DNA from: CAYJEQ01 sp964369235
Lineage (GTDB): Bacteria > Bacillota > Clostridia > Oscillospirales > Ruminococcaceae
NCBI GenBank assembly: GCA_964369235.1
Contig: CAYJEQ010000076.1
Coordinates: 1 to 13,041 of the forward strand
Direction: 5' to 3'
Length of the DNA: 13,041 bases
The notes beneath the pieces were generated by a model. The model searched no databases. It was given only the letters and a program-made list of their open reading frames with translations, and was not told the origin of the DNA. The translations under genes and the position numbers were made by a program. Shown one piece after another: positions 1-6,504 of the stretch (position 1 is the stretch's first letter; each line of letters opens with the position of its first letter).

Positions 1-6
1 ATAAAT

Positions 7-750
7 ATGAAAAAAGAAAATTTAGGTATGTTTCTGTCTGCTTTATCCCTGTCTTTAGTTGGTTTCCTTCTTATATATGGATATGGTTTTCTAGGAGAAT
101 ACACCATAGGAGCTACAAATAATATGGATAATATCCCCATAGAAACCCCTGTGTACATCCCCAGTGAAGAAGATGGTTTTGAGGTTTTTCTAATGATTGT
201 GGAGGATGATTTCCACAGCAGTTTATTTGCTGGTGTTATAGAGATAAACCCAACTGCTGGCAGTGTTAGCCTAGATATTATTGAAAATAGAGAAAAGCTA
301 CTGGAGGACTATGTTGCCACAGGGATTAGTAGCTTACTGCCCCAGTCAGATATGCCCTATATAATAGTAAATCAAAGCCAGCTAGATACACTCATAAAGG
401 ACATAGGTAATATAAGGTATAATATGCCCCTAAGCTTAAAGGTACAGGGGATTACCCTTGAGGAAGGCATGGTAGTAATTGACAATCAGATTATATCTTC
501 TCTCCTTGAAGAATCCCATAAACAGTGGGATTATCACCATTATAATAGTATCTGTAGCTTTATTTTAGATACTGTTATAAGCAGTTATATAGCTGGATAC
601 TCAGAGGAGGATAATAGTGAGGATTTCTTTAATATAGTCAATAATTCCACCACTAATATACATTATAATGACTATCTCACCACTAAGAACACTATGGAAT
701 TTTTGGCGAAATTCGGAGATATATTAATATATAACAATGAATATAGTTAA
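7..750 (+). CDS. membrane-anchored extracytoplasmic protein, distant LytR-CpsA-Psr-like
   Basis: Protein of 247 residues. One N-terminal membrane segment (about residues 8-27, hydrophobic, after Lys-Lys-Glu) is followed by an acidic domain predicted to lie outside the cell. Residues 58-170 loosely follow the start of a LytR-CpsA-Psr domain: a strand, an 'INPTAGSVSL' segment, then 'YIIVNQSQLDTLIKDIGNI' and a Pro-Leu stretch where LCP proteins read 'lvDalGGVevdvp'. The arginines that bind the polyprenyl-phosphate substrate in active LCP enzymes are not visible, so it may be a non-enzymatic relative. The frame is open to the left window edge and only six bases precede the ATG, so the ribosome site cannot be judged; the Met-Lys-Lys signal-anchor start makes residue 1 plausible. 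No clear terminator follows. The protein is certain as an ORF; the family link is weak. Confidence 0.72.
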   Translation: MKKENLGMFLSALSLSLVGFLLIYGYGFLGEYTIGATNNMDNIPIETPVYIPSEEDGFEVFLMIVEDDFHSSLFAGVIEINPTAGSVSLDIIENREKLLEDYVATGISSLLPQSDMPYIIVNQSQLDTLIKDIGNIRYNMPLSLKVQGITLEEGMVVIDNQIISSLLEESHKQWDYHHYNSICSFILDTVISSYIAGYSEEDNSEDFFNIVNNSTTNIHYNDYLTTKNTMEFLAKFGDILIYNNEYS

Positions 751-1019
751 TTATATGACAAATGTTACTTTGGAATATTTTTACTAGTAATTTACTAAAT
801 GATTAATAAACATAAATTGGAATAGATGTGAAAAACTTCTTTTACAGTTTTCTACATTTATAACATAAATTTATAGTAAAGTTACATATTTAGAAACATC
901 AAAAGTAAATATGTAATCAAAATGTGAAAAATTTACTAATTTAATCCTTTGCCTTAACGAAATTGTTGTATTATTATGACGAAAAATAACAAAATTAACT
1001 CAATTTTTTGAAATAATAC
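751..1019. other. AT-rich intergenic region without a recognised gene
   Basis: Very AT-rich, with no open frame of note on either strand and no GC-rich hairpin that would serve as a terminator for the upstream gene. The only structure seen is a 7-bp inverted repeat (AGTAAAT at 904-910, ATTTACT at 931-937). It was searched for a c-di-GMP riboswitch because an EAL gene follows; none of the conserved GEMM elements is present. Confidence 0.6.
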
Positions 1020-1049
1020 TTGAAGCCTTATACAAAATCATGTTATAAT
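1020..1049 (+). promoter_or_regulatory. sigma-A promoter of the EAL gene
   Basis: TTGAAG at 1020-1025 and TATAAT at 1044-1049 are separated by 18 bp. The -10 is preceded by TG plus one base (extended -10). Transcription should start near 1056, giving a leader of about 100 nt. That leader has a small hairpin (TGGTAA paired with TTACTACCA, about 1070-1089) and ends in the strong ribosome site AAGGAGG at 1143-1149. Confidence 0.75.
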
Positions 1050-1158
1050 ATCCATAGAAAAAAAGAAAGTGGTAAATGAGTTACTACCATAAGCAGTAGG
1101 TTTAATAGATTGTAACTAGATTTGCTAAATTATATTATAGGCAAGGAGGTAATCTTAG

Positions 1159-2427
1159 GTGATGGACTTCAATAAGATAATTAATATTGATGAAGTAGAT
1201 TGCGCATATAATGTATATAGATATGAAAAGTTTAAAATTGACCTAGAAACCTTAAACATTAACAAAATCTGCATGACAGAGATTGTTAATGCCGACATGA
1301 TGATAGCTACCTACGGCGAGGAAGCCTATGCTAGGGGCTGTAGAGAAGTTCTAACAGTGGGCAGAGATGCCATCAGAGCTATGGGACTTAGTGATAAGCT
1401 AATCCATTACGCTTACAATTATAAGAATTTTATAGTTGCAGGCACCGATCAGATAAGCGATGAAGATTTTCAGGAGTTAATGTATAAAACATACAAGCAG
1501 TTTCTACATTCCTCCTCTACTCAGGTGGGACTTCATGCACTGTCTAGATTTGTGGTAGCCTTTGGCAAGGAAGACCTAGTTAACCGAGCTAAAAGCGCCT
1601 TTTATCTACATAGAAAATCCCCCATTAACTATATTATAGCTAGTGATGAAAAAAATCGAATAGCAGAAGAAACAAAGAATAATGTTGGGATTTTTGACCT
1701 AGTTAACTACGCTATTAATAACGATACTGTAATACCTTATTATCAAGGTATTCACAATAATAAAAAAGGCGACATCGATAAGTATGAAGCCCTAATGCGT
1801 ATCAAAGATGAAGAAGGCAATATTCATCACCCTGGGACATTTTTAGAGGTGGCTAAGGAGTTTAACCTATATAGCACCATAAGCCGTAGGATGATAAGAA
1901 AAGCCCTAGAGGATTTTAAGGATAAGGACTTTGAACTTTGTCTTAATATCTCTCTTTTAGATGTGGAAAATGAAGAGTTTGTAAAGTGGTTTTTGAGAAA
2001 GCTTAAAACCTACCCTAATACTAAAAACCTTACCATAGAATTTGTAGAAACAGAAAACTACAATAACGGTGAGAAATTATATAAATTCCTAACTCAGGTT
2101 AGAGATTTAGGTTGCAAGATTGCTGTAGATGACTTCGGCGCTGGTTTTGCTACATTTACCTCTATGATATCCCTTAAACCAGATATTATTAAGGTGGACG
2201 GTAGCATTATCAAAGATCTTAAAAATAACGCTGATAGCCGTACAATTCTATCAACTATCTGCTACCTATCCAATCTAATCAACGCTAAAATAGTAGCTGA
2301 ATTCGTAGAAACCCTAGATATCCAAGATGTGTTAATACAGGAAAGTGTAGACTACTCCCAAGGATATTTATTTGGCAAACCTCAACCAATGGAATATTTA
2401 ATGGTGGAGAGGTTAGCCGTAAGTTAA
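1159..2427 (+). CDS. cyclic-di-GMP phosphodiesterase, degenerate GGDEF plus EAL
   Basis: Cytoplasmic 422-residue protein predicted to hydrolyse c-di-GMP to pGpG. Residues 45-165 resemble a GGDEF domain in layout ('ATYGEEAYARG' early, 'AFGKEDLVNRAKSAFYL' late), but the GG[DE]EF loop is replaced by 'YNYKN' (87-91), so cyclase activity is unlikely; it may bind nucleotide or act as a sensor. Residues 185-415 form an EAL domain with every key residue visible: E210-A-L, N263 in LNIS, E294 in IEFVE, D324-D325 in DDFGAGF, K345, E381 in AEFVE, and Q401 in QGYLFGKP. No membrane segment or signal peptide. Start: AAGGAGG ends 9 nt before GTG 1159 and 12 nt before ATG 1162; both are possible and differ by one residue. 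It stands alone between its own promoter and terminator. Confidence 0.93.
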   Translation: MMDFNKIINIDEVDCAYNVYRYEKFKIDLETLNINKICMTEIVNADMMIATYGEEAYARGCREVLTVGRDAIRAMGLSDKLIHYAYNYKNFIVAGTDQISDEDFQELMYKTYKQFLHSSSTQVGLHALSRFVVAFGKEDLVNRAKSAFYLHRKSPINYIIASDEKNRIAEETKNNVGIFDLVNYAINNDTVIPYYQGIHNNKKGDIDKYEALMRIKDEEGNIHHPGTFLEVAKEFNLYSTISRRMIRKALEDFKDKDFELCLNISLLDVENEEFVKWFLRKLKTYPNTKNLTIEFVETENYNNGEKLYKFLTQVRDLGCKIAVDDFGAGFATFTSMISLKPDIIKVDGSIIKDLKNNADSRTILSTICYLSNLINAKIVAEFVETLDIQDVLIQESVDYSQGYLFGKPQPMEYLMVERLAVS

Positions 2428-2441
2428 TATCGATTACTCCC

Positions 2442-2474
2442 CCCCTGTGGATTCCCTATCCACAGGGGATTTTT
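2442..2474 (+). terminator. intrinsic terminator after the EAL gene
   Basis: Perfect 11-bp stem (CCCCTGTGGAT at 2442-2452 with ATCCACAGGGG at 2458-2468), 5-nt loop, followed by ATTTTTG. It lies 15 nt after the stop codon. Confidence 0.93.
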
Positions 2475-2568
2475 GTTTGTTCTATATTAATTGTTGAGAC
2501 TTCTCCCCTTGGCATAGTTGTACTCAGATATTTATAAATAAATATTTTTAATGTACACTAATTTGGTA

Positions 2569-2597
2569 TTGACAAAAGGTGTTTCTAGGTGTAATAT
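2569..2597 (+). promoter_or_regulatory. sigma-A promoter of the metal-efflux operon
   Basis: Consensus TTGACA at 2569-2574, 17-bp spacer, TAATAT at 2592-2597. The -10 is overlapped by the operator-like dyad at 2594-2625, as expected for a repressed ArsR-family promoter. The leader to the repressor gene is about 115 nt. Confidence 0.85.
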
Positions 2598-2625
2598 ATG
2601 AATAGTTACTCACATATTCATATAT
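2594..2625. promoter_or_regulatory. probable ArsR/SmtB-family operator
   Basis: Perfect 11-bp inverted repeat, ATATATGAATA (2594-2604) and TATTCATATAT (2615-2625), separated by 10 bp and overlapping the -10 and start region. The TGAA...TTCA half-sites in AT-rich context match the style of CadC/SmtB/CzrA operators. A further TGA...TCA pair (2599-2612) lies inside it. Autoregulation by the adjacent repressor is inferred. Confidence 0.75.
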
Positions 2626-2645
2626 CGGATAAATAAGCGAATTTA

Positions 2646-2693
2646 GTTTAAAACATGGGTTTACGATTTTCGGTCATTGTAACACCGTAAATC
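2646..2693 (+). promoter_or_regulatory. leader hairpin element, copy 1 (before the repressor)
   Basis: A 20-nt segment at 2646-2665 matches 17 of 20 bases at 3110-3129 before the ATPase gene (core AAACATGGGTTT). It runs into an 8-bp hairpin (GGTTTACG at 2658-2665 with CGTAAATC at 2686-2693). AACACC at 2681-2686 also recurs in copy 2 at nearly the same distance. No U-run follows, so it is not a simple terminator. It could act on mRNA stability or translation. Confidence 0.5.
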
Positions 2694-2720
2694 TTCTCAT
2701 CAGAAAACTTTAGGAAAGGA

Positions 2721-3092
2721 ATGAATATTACTATGGAAAATAGATGTGAAACCACCGTAACAAGGGAGATGGTGGCACAGGTTAAAGAAAATATGCCACC
2801 AGCACAGCAGATATACGATCTTGCAGATTTCTTTAAGGTTTTTGGAGATAGTACCAGAATGGGGATACTGTTTGCCCTATTTGAAAGAGAGCTTTGTGTC
2901 TGCGATATTGCCGAGGTAATGAATATGACTCAGTCAGCAATATCCCACCAACTGCGAGTGTTAAAGCACACCAAACTAGTAAAAAATCGCAAAGAAAGTC
3001 GCACCGTTTACTACTCTCTAGCAGATGATCATATTAAAACTATTATACATCAGAGTTTCGCCCATGTAATAGGAGAATGTGGAAATGAATGA
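2721..3092 (+). CDS. ArsR/SmtB-family metal-sensing repressor (CadC/CzrA-like)
   Basis: Winged-helix repressor of 123 residues, expected to bind operator DNA as a dimer and release it on binding Cd, Pb or Zn. Residues 35-100 are the DNA-binding domain, with 'MTQSAISHQLRVLK' (69-82) as recognition helix and 'VKNRKESRTVYYSL' (87-100) as wing. Two metal sites are suggested. A CadC-type thiolate site has Cys59 and Cys61 in 'ELCVCD' plus N-terminal Cys9. A SmtB/CzrA-type helix-5 site has Asp102, His104 and His115, with Glu119/Cys120 nearby. Start: ATG 2721 lies 6 nt after AGG (2712-2714); ATG 2733 lies 12 nt after AAAGGA, so four residues are uncertain. It is followed 68 nt later by the ATPase gene, which it probably controls. 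Confidence 0.93.
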   Translation: MNITMENRCETTVTREMVAQVKENMPPAQQIYDLADFFKVFGDSTRMGILFALFERELCVCDIAEVMNMTQSAISHQLRVLKHTKLVKNRKESRTVYYSLADDHIKTIIHQSFAHVIGECGNE

Positions 3093-3097
3093 TTATA

Positions 3098-3152
3098 GTT
3101 TGAAACAAAGTTTCAAACATGGGTTTTCAGTGATTATAATACTGGAAACACC
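3098..3152 (+). promoter_or_regulatory. intergenic hairpins and leader element, copy 2 (before the ATPase)
   Basis: Two hairpins lie between repressor and ATPase genes. The first is a perfect 9-bp repeat, GTTTGAAAC (3098-3106) and GTTTCAAAC (3110-3118). The second pairs GTTTTCAGT (3123-3131) with ACTGGAAAC (3141-3149), with one G-U pair. The segment 3110-3129 repeats 2646-2665 at 17 of 20 bases, and AACACC (3147-3152) recurs too. TATAAT at 3135-3140 could be a weak internal -10, but no good -35 precedes it. An mRNA-processing or expression-balancing role is inferred. Confidence 0.5.
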
Positions 3153-3160
3153 AAGAAAGG

Positions 3161-5269
3161 ATGGATTATATTATGGATAAGGCAGTAATGACAACTGGTT
3201 GTAAGATAAATACACTACCAAAGAATAAGGAAGAACCTTCCTGTGGTTGTGGTTGTGAGATGGATTTTCCTATAGTAGAGCATAGTCACCATGAGGAAGA
3301 AAGCTGTGGTTGTGGCTGTGATAGCGAAATGACCTTCCCTACAGTGGAACATACCCACCATGAAGAAGAAGGTTGTGGCTGTGGCTGTGATAGCGAGCAA
3401 AGTTTTCCTATTAAAGCTACTGCTAGGATTAGTGGTTTTGATGAGGAAACAAAGAAGATGACCATAAGGGTTGTGGTATCGGTAATTCTATCTGCTATTG
3501 GGTTTGCACTTGGGGAAGAATCCCCCATAGCTATAGGGCTGATACTTCTTGCCTATCTAGTGGTAGGTAGTGATGTTGTAATAACTGCCTTTAAAAGTAT
3601 TAAAAAAGGCAAATGGTTTAGCGAACACCTACTTATGTCCATAGCGACAATCGGTGCTATTTTAATAGGTGAATACCTAGAGGCAGTGGCTGTTATGGCA
3701 TTCTATCAGGTTGGGGAGATATTCCAGTCTAGGGCAGTAAATAAATCCAAGGAATCCATAGCCAAACTTATGGACATAACCCCACAGCGAGCCAATCTTT
3801 TAGGGGCAGATGGCAGTATACAGGTAGTCCACCCTAAAAGCCTAAAACTAGGTGATAAAGTCCTTATTAAAACAGGGGAGAAAATCCCTGTAGATGGTGC
3901 TATAATAGAAGGCCATTCAGAGATTAATACCTCAGCCCTAACTGGGGAAAGTTTGCCAGTACAGGTAGCAGTAGGTGATGAGCTATTAAGTGGTAGCATT
4001 AATATAGGTGGTATGATTACTATGGAGGTAACTACCATCTATCAGGATAGCACCGTAGCTAAAATACTTGCTCTAGTGGAACAAGCAGGTGCACACAAAG
4101 CCAAATCCCAGCGATTTATTAGTAAATTCGCCAGTTACTATACCCCTATAGTGGTGGTGTTGGCACTGATGTTAGCTATTATTCCATCAATAATTACAGG
4201 GGAATATTCCCTGTGGATATACCGAGCGCTTGCCTTTTTAGTTACTTCCTGTCCTTGTGGATTGGTTATATCCATACCACTGTCTTTCTTTGGTGGTATC
4301 GGTGGCGCCAGTTCTAAAGGAATACTAATGAAGGGTGGCAGTGCCATCGAAGCCCTAGCTAAGGTAGACCATGTAGTCATGGACAAAACAGGAACTATTA
4401 CCAAGGGCGTATTTTCTGTGGTGGAGGTACAGCCTGTAGATGTAAGTGAAAATAGGCTAGTATCCCTTGCCCTATCAGCACAACGCACCTCTACTCACCC
4501 AATAGCCAAAGCCTTAGAAGCCTATGAAGGGGCAGTACCAGTGGAATTAATCTCGGCACAAGATGTGGCTGGTAAGGGGATTGTTGCCCAGATAGCACAG
4601 GGACAGTTAATAGTAGGTAGCAGTAATCTAATGGCAGACTATGGCATTACTGCAGAGGATACCTTACAGGGTAGCTTAGTCCATGTTGCCTTGCAAGGTA
4701 GATACCTAGGGGTAATATCTCTACAGGATACTATTAAATCTGATAGCTTTACAGCAGTGGAAAAATTAAAGAAAAACCACGGTGTAGTATGCCATATGGT
4801 AACAGGGGATAATGGTAAGGTGGCACAACAGGTTGCTAATGAGATAGGTATTACTGATGTGTACTATAAGCAGTTACCACAGGATAAAATGGCACGATTA
4901 CAGGAGATTAAGTCCAAGTCCAAAGGCACAGTAGCCTTTGTAGGTGATGGCATTAACGACGCCCCTGTACTAACTATGGCTGATGTTGGTATTGCCATGG
5001 GTGGCATAGGCTCAAGTGCAGCAGTGGAAGCCTCTGATGTGGTACTGGTAAGTGATGAGCTTTCTAGAATTAACACTGCAATATCCATATCTAAGAAAAC
5101 CATGACTATAGTGGCACAGAATATTTTTCTATCACTTGGCATAAAGGTTTTGGTAATGGCATTGGTAGCACTAGGCTACTCCAATATGTGGATGGCAATA
5201 TTTGCCGATGTAGGGGTAACCATACTATCGGTACTAAATGCAATAAGAGCCTTACAGGTAAAAGATTAA
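3161..5269 (+). CDS. cadA: Zn/Cd/Pb-exporting P1B-type ATPase (CadA/ZntA-like)
   Basis: Inner-membrane pump of about 702 residues that exports Zn(II), Cd(II) or Pb(II) using ATP. The N-terminus has no classical GMTCxxC HMA domain; residues 27-85 hold three copies of a CGCGC...HxHH module. Ion-pump signatures follow in order: TGES actuator (261-264), CPC in the membrane (364-366), phosphorylated D408 in DKTGT, His446-Pro447 of the nucleotide domain, TGDN (548-551), GDGIND (595-600). 'DVG' (683-685) in the last membrane helix is the P1B-2 (Zn/Cd/Pb) signature rather than the Cu type. Start uncertain: AAGG abuts ATG 3161 but lies 12 nt from in-frame ATG 3173, which I think slightly more likely (698 residues). 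A small membrane-protein gene follows after 19 nt. The symbol rests on family and context; ZntA is an equal name. Confidence 0.95.
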   Translation: MDYIMDKAVMTTGCKINTLPKNKEEPSCGCGCEMDFPIVEHSHHEEESCGCGCDSEMTFPTVEHTHHEEEGCGCGCDSEQSFPIKATARISGFDEETKKMTIRVVVSVILSAIGFALGEESPIAIGLILLAYLVVGSDVVITAFKSIKKGKWFSEHLLMSIATIGAILIGEYLEAVAVMAFYQVGEIFQSRAVNKSKESIAKLMDITPQRANLLGADGSIQVVHPKSLKLGDKVLIKTGEKIPVDGAIIEGHSEINTSALTGESLPVQVAVGDELLSGSINIGGMITMEVTTIYQDSTVAKILALVEQAGAHKAKSQRFISKFASYYTPIVVVLALMLAIIPSIITGEYSLWIYRALAFLVTSCPCGLVISIPLSFFGGIGGASSKGILMKGGSAIEALAKVDHVVMDKTGTITKGVFSVVEVQPVDVSENRLVSLALSAQRTSTHPIAKALEAYEGAVPVELISAQDVAGKGIVAQIAQGQLIVGSSNLMADYGITAEDTLQGSLVHVALQGRYLGVISLQDTIKSDSFTAVEKLKKNHGVVCHMVTGDNGKVAQQVANEIGITDVYYKQLPQDKMARLQEIKSKSKGTVAFVGDGINDAPVLTMADVGIAMGGIGSSAAVEASDVVLVSDELSRINTAISISKKTMTIVAQNIFLSLGIKVLVMALVALGYSNMWMAIFADVGVTILSVLNAIRALQVKD
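3239..3415 (+). repeat. in-frame tandem repeat encoding CGCGC-HxHH modules
   Basis: Three units of 63, 69 and 45 nt (3239-3301, 3302-3370, 3371-3415) inside the ATPase gene. Each encodes Cys-Gly-Cys-Gly-Cys, an acidic link, Phe-Pro and, in units 1 and 2, His-x-His-His-Glu-Glu-Glu; unit 3 is shortened and lacks the histidines. The nucleotide match between units is high, pointing to recent internal duplication. Confidence 0.88.
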
Positions 5270-5288
5270 TAATATAGTAGGTGAAAAC

Positions 5289-5558
5289 ATGGGCGTAGTA
5301 ATAGGTTTTTTATTTATGATAGTGGTGTCATTTTCACTTTTAATCTATGTACAGATACAACTGTCCAAAAGAGAAAGCCCTTTTACCGGGTTAGTGATAC
5401 CAGTATTACTGGTGTTTCAGTCGGCAAGTTCGGCATGGCTGATACTAACAAGTCAGGGATTATTTTGGGGTAAACTAGCTATGAATGTGGCGCCTTTTGT
5501 GGTTTTACTAATAATAACTATTGGGATATTTTTCTTTGTAAGAAGAAAAAGTAGATAA
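5289..5558 (+). CDS. small three-helix membrane protein, unknown function
   Basis: Protein of 89 residues. Three hydrophobic segments are visible (about residues 3-22, 34-54 and 64-84), and it ends in a basic tail 'RRKSR', which suggests the C-terminus is cytoplasmic. It has no cysteine or histidine and so no obvious metal site. AGGTG lies 6 nt before the ATG, and only 19 nt separate it from the ATPase stop, so it should be co-transcribed with the repressor and pump. A partner or stabiliser of the ATPase is a guess from position only; I do not recognise a family. Confidence 0.75.
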   Translation: MGVVIGFLFMIVVSFSLLIYVQIQLSKRESPFTGLVIPVLLVFQSASSAWLILTSQGLFWGKLAMNVAPFVVLLIITIGIFFFVRRKSR

Positions 5559-5563
5559 AAAGT

Positions 5564-5574
5564 AAAGCTACCTA
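5564..5574 (+). repeat. orphan copy of a terminator left arm
   Basis: AAAGCTACCTA here is identical to the first 11 bases of the left arm of the terminator at 6352-6388, and AGT- precedes both with one base difference. The matching right arm is absent near this site. Confidence 0.4.
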
Positions 5575-5600
5575 GGATAACCGACTACTTACAAATAAAC

Positions 5601-5666
5601 ATTTCATATTAGCAAGCAGATTAGGTGTATATGCACCTACCCTGCTTGCTAATATTATTTGAAATA
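5601..5666 (+). terminator. long hairpin closing the metal-efflux operon
   Basis: Perfect 14-bp stem, ATATTAGCAAGCAG (5606-5619) with CTGCTTGCTAATAT (5642-5655). Inside it is a second 6-bp stem, TAGGTG (5622-5627) with CACCTA (5634-5639). ATTTCA and TGAAAT can extend the outer stem with a bulge. The bases after it are AT-rich without a long U-run, so it may be an inefficient terminator or an mRNA-stabilising 3' structure. It ends where the next promoter begins. Confidence 0.65.
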
Positions 5667-5687
5667 TTATTTTCTATGTGTTATACT
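5659..5687 (+). promoter_or_regulatory. sigma-A promoter of the YcxB-like gene
   Basis: TTGAAA at 5659-5664, 17-bp spacer, TATACT at 5682-5687 preceded by TG plus one base (extended -10). The -35 overlaps the foot of the preceding operon's 3' hairpin. Leader about 70 nt. Confidence 0.7.
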
Positions 5688-5765
5688 TTTATGGTTTGTA
5701 GTGTCAATAAAGTTGCTTAATAATTTTAAAACATTGCAAACTACGAGAAAGGAACAGTCATATGT

Positions 5766-6317
5766 ATGGAGAAGAATATTACTAGGGATATAAATACTGA
5801 GGGTGAGGAAAAATTTTATATAAAAACGAAATTATGGAAAAAAGAATACCGAAAACTTTCCTATTTTAATATATTTATTAGGGGTAGGCTATTACTAAAG
5901 CTTATAGGTTTAAGTTTGGCAGCTGGCATTGGAGTATGCCTATGGACGGATAGTATGTCCATAGGTCTAATTTTTGGTATGGCATTGTTTTACTTTGTTA
6001 TTCTTTTTGCAATTATGATGTTAAAAACTGAAGCTCAACACAAAAAGGTAATAAAATCTGATAAGCTGGGAATATTTAATACCTTGTTACATTTGAGATT
6101 ATATGAAGACTGTATTGTTGTACAAAGAGAAAACATAGAAGGTTATACAAAATTTAGATACGATCAATTTTGTGAGGTAATTGAAAGTAAAATTTTTTAT
6201 ATTTTGTATTTGACACATAACCAAATGTTTGTTATAAGAAAAGTGGATGTGGCTGATACTGGGAATTTCTCAAGTTTCTTAAAAGAGAAATTCAGTGGTA
6301 AGTATTCCAAAGGCTAA
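5766..6317 (+). CDS. YcxB-like membrane protein
   Basis: Protein of 183 residues. A charged N-terminal stretch is followed by two membrane helices (about 42-60 and 66-86) joined by a short turn, then a cytoplasmic C-terminal domain. Residues 110-172 ('LRLYEDCIVVQ', 'FRYDQFCEVIESKIFYILYLTHNQMFVIRK') fit the YcxB-like pattern: a 'yeDgi' strand, a 'Y..i..v.e....fyly....q..iipK' core, and a final helix. The biochemical role of this family is not established. AAAGGA (5747-5752) is 13 nt from ATG 5766; ATG 5762 is in another frame and short. It has its own promoter and a strong terminator, so it is a single-gene unit. Confidence 0.82.
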   Translation: MEKNITRDINTEGEEKFYIKTKLWKKEYRKLSYFNIFIRGRLLLKLIGLSLAAGIGVCLWTDSMSIGLIFGMALFYFVILFAIMMLKTEAQHKKVIKSDKLGIFNTLLHLRLYEDCIVVQRENIEGYTKFRYDQFCEVIESKIFYILYLTHNQMFVIRKVDVADTGNFSSFLKEKFSGKYSKG

Positions 6318-6351
6318 AAAACAGCAGACTATCTTTATTCTACACAAAGTT

Positions 6352-6390
6352 AAAGCTACCTATATCAATTTTTGATATAGGTAGCTTTTT
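6352..6390 (+). terminator. intrinsic terminator after the YcxB-like gene
   Basis: Perfect 17-bp stem (6352-6368 with 6372-6388) around a 3-nt loop. The right arm ends in CTTT and runs into TTATAT. It is A-rich at the left foot, so it could also work on the minus strand. Confidence 0.92.
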
Positions 6391-6419
6391 ATATAGCAAA
6401 GATTATAACAAAATAACCC

Positions 6420-6448
6420 TTGCAGAAAATTATCCTATTATATATAAT
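6420..6448 (+). promoter_or_regulatory. sigma-A promoter of metA
   Basis: TTGCAG at 6420-6425, 17-bp spacer, TATAAT at 6443-6448. The leader to the ATG is only about 50 nt, too short for a SAM riboswitch or T-box, so any methionine control must act at the promoter or elsewhere. Confidence 0.75.
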
Positions 6449-6504
6449 AGTAGTATTAGACCTAATAATTCGGAAAGCACTATTTAAGGAAGGACAGTAA
6501 AGAA

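Noticed and set aside
1050..1158. c-di-GMP riboswitch before the EAL gene
   Set aside because: The leader is about 100 nt but lacks the conserved GEMM receptor and tetraloop elements; only a small hairpin is present.
3215..5142. Minus-strand ORFs inside the ATPase gene
   Set aside because: These are shadow frames of a strongly supported gene, one of them mirroring the Cys/His repeat, with no start signals.
6449..6504. SAM riboswitch or T-box before metA
   Set aside because: The leader is only about 50 nt with no terminator hairpin, too short for either.
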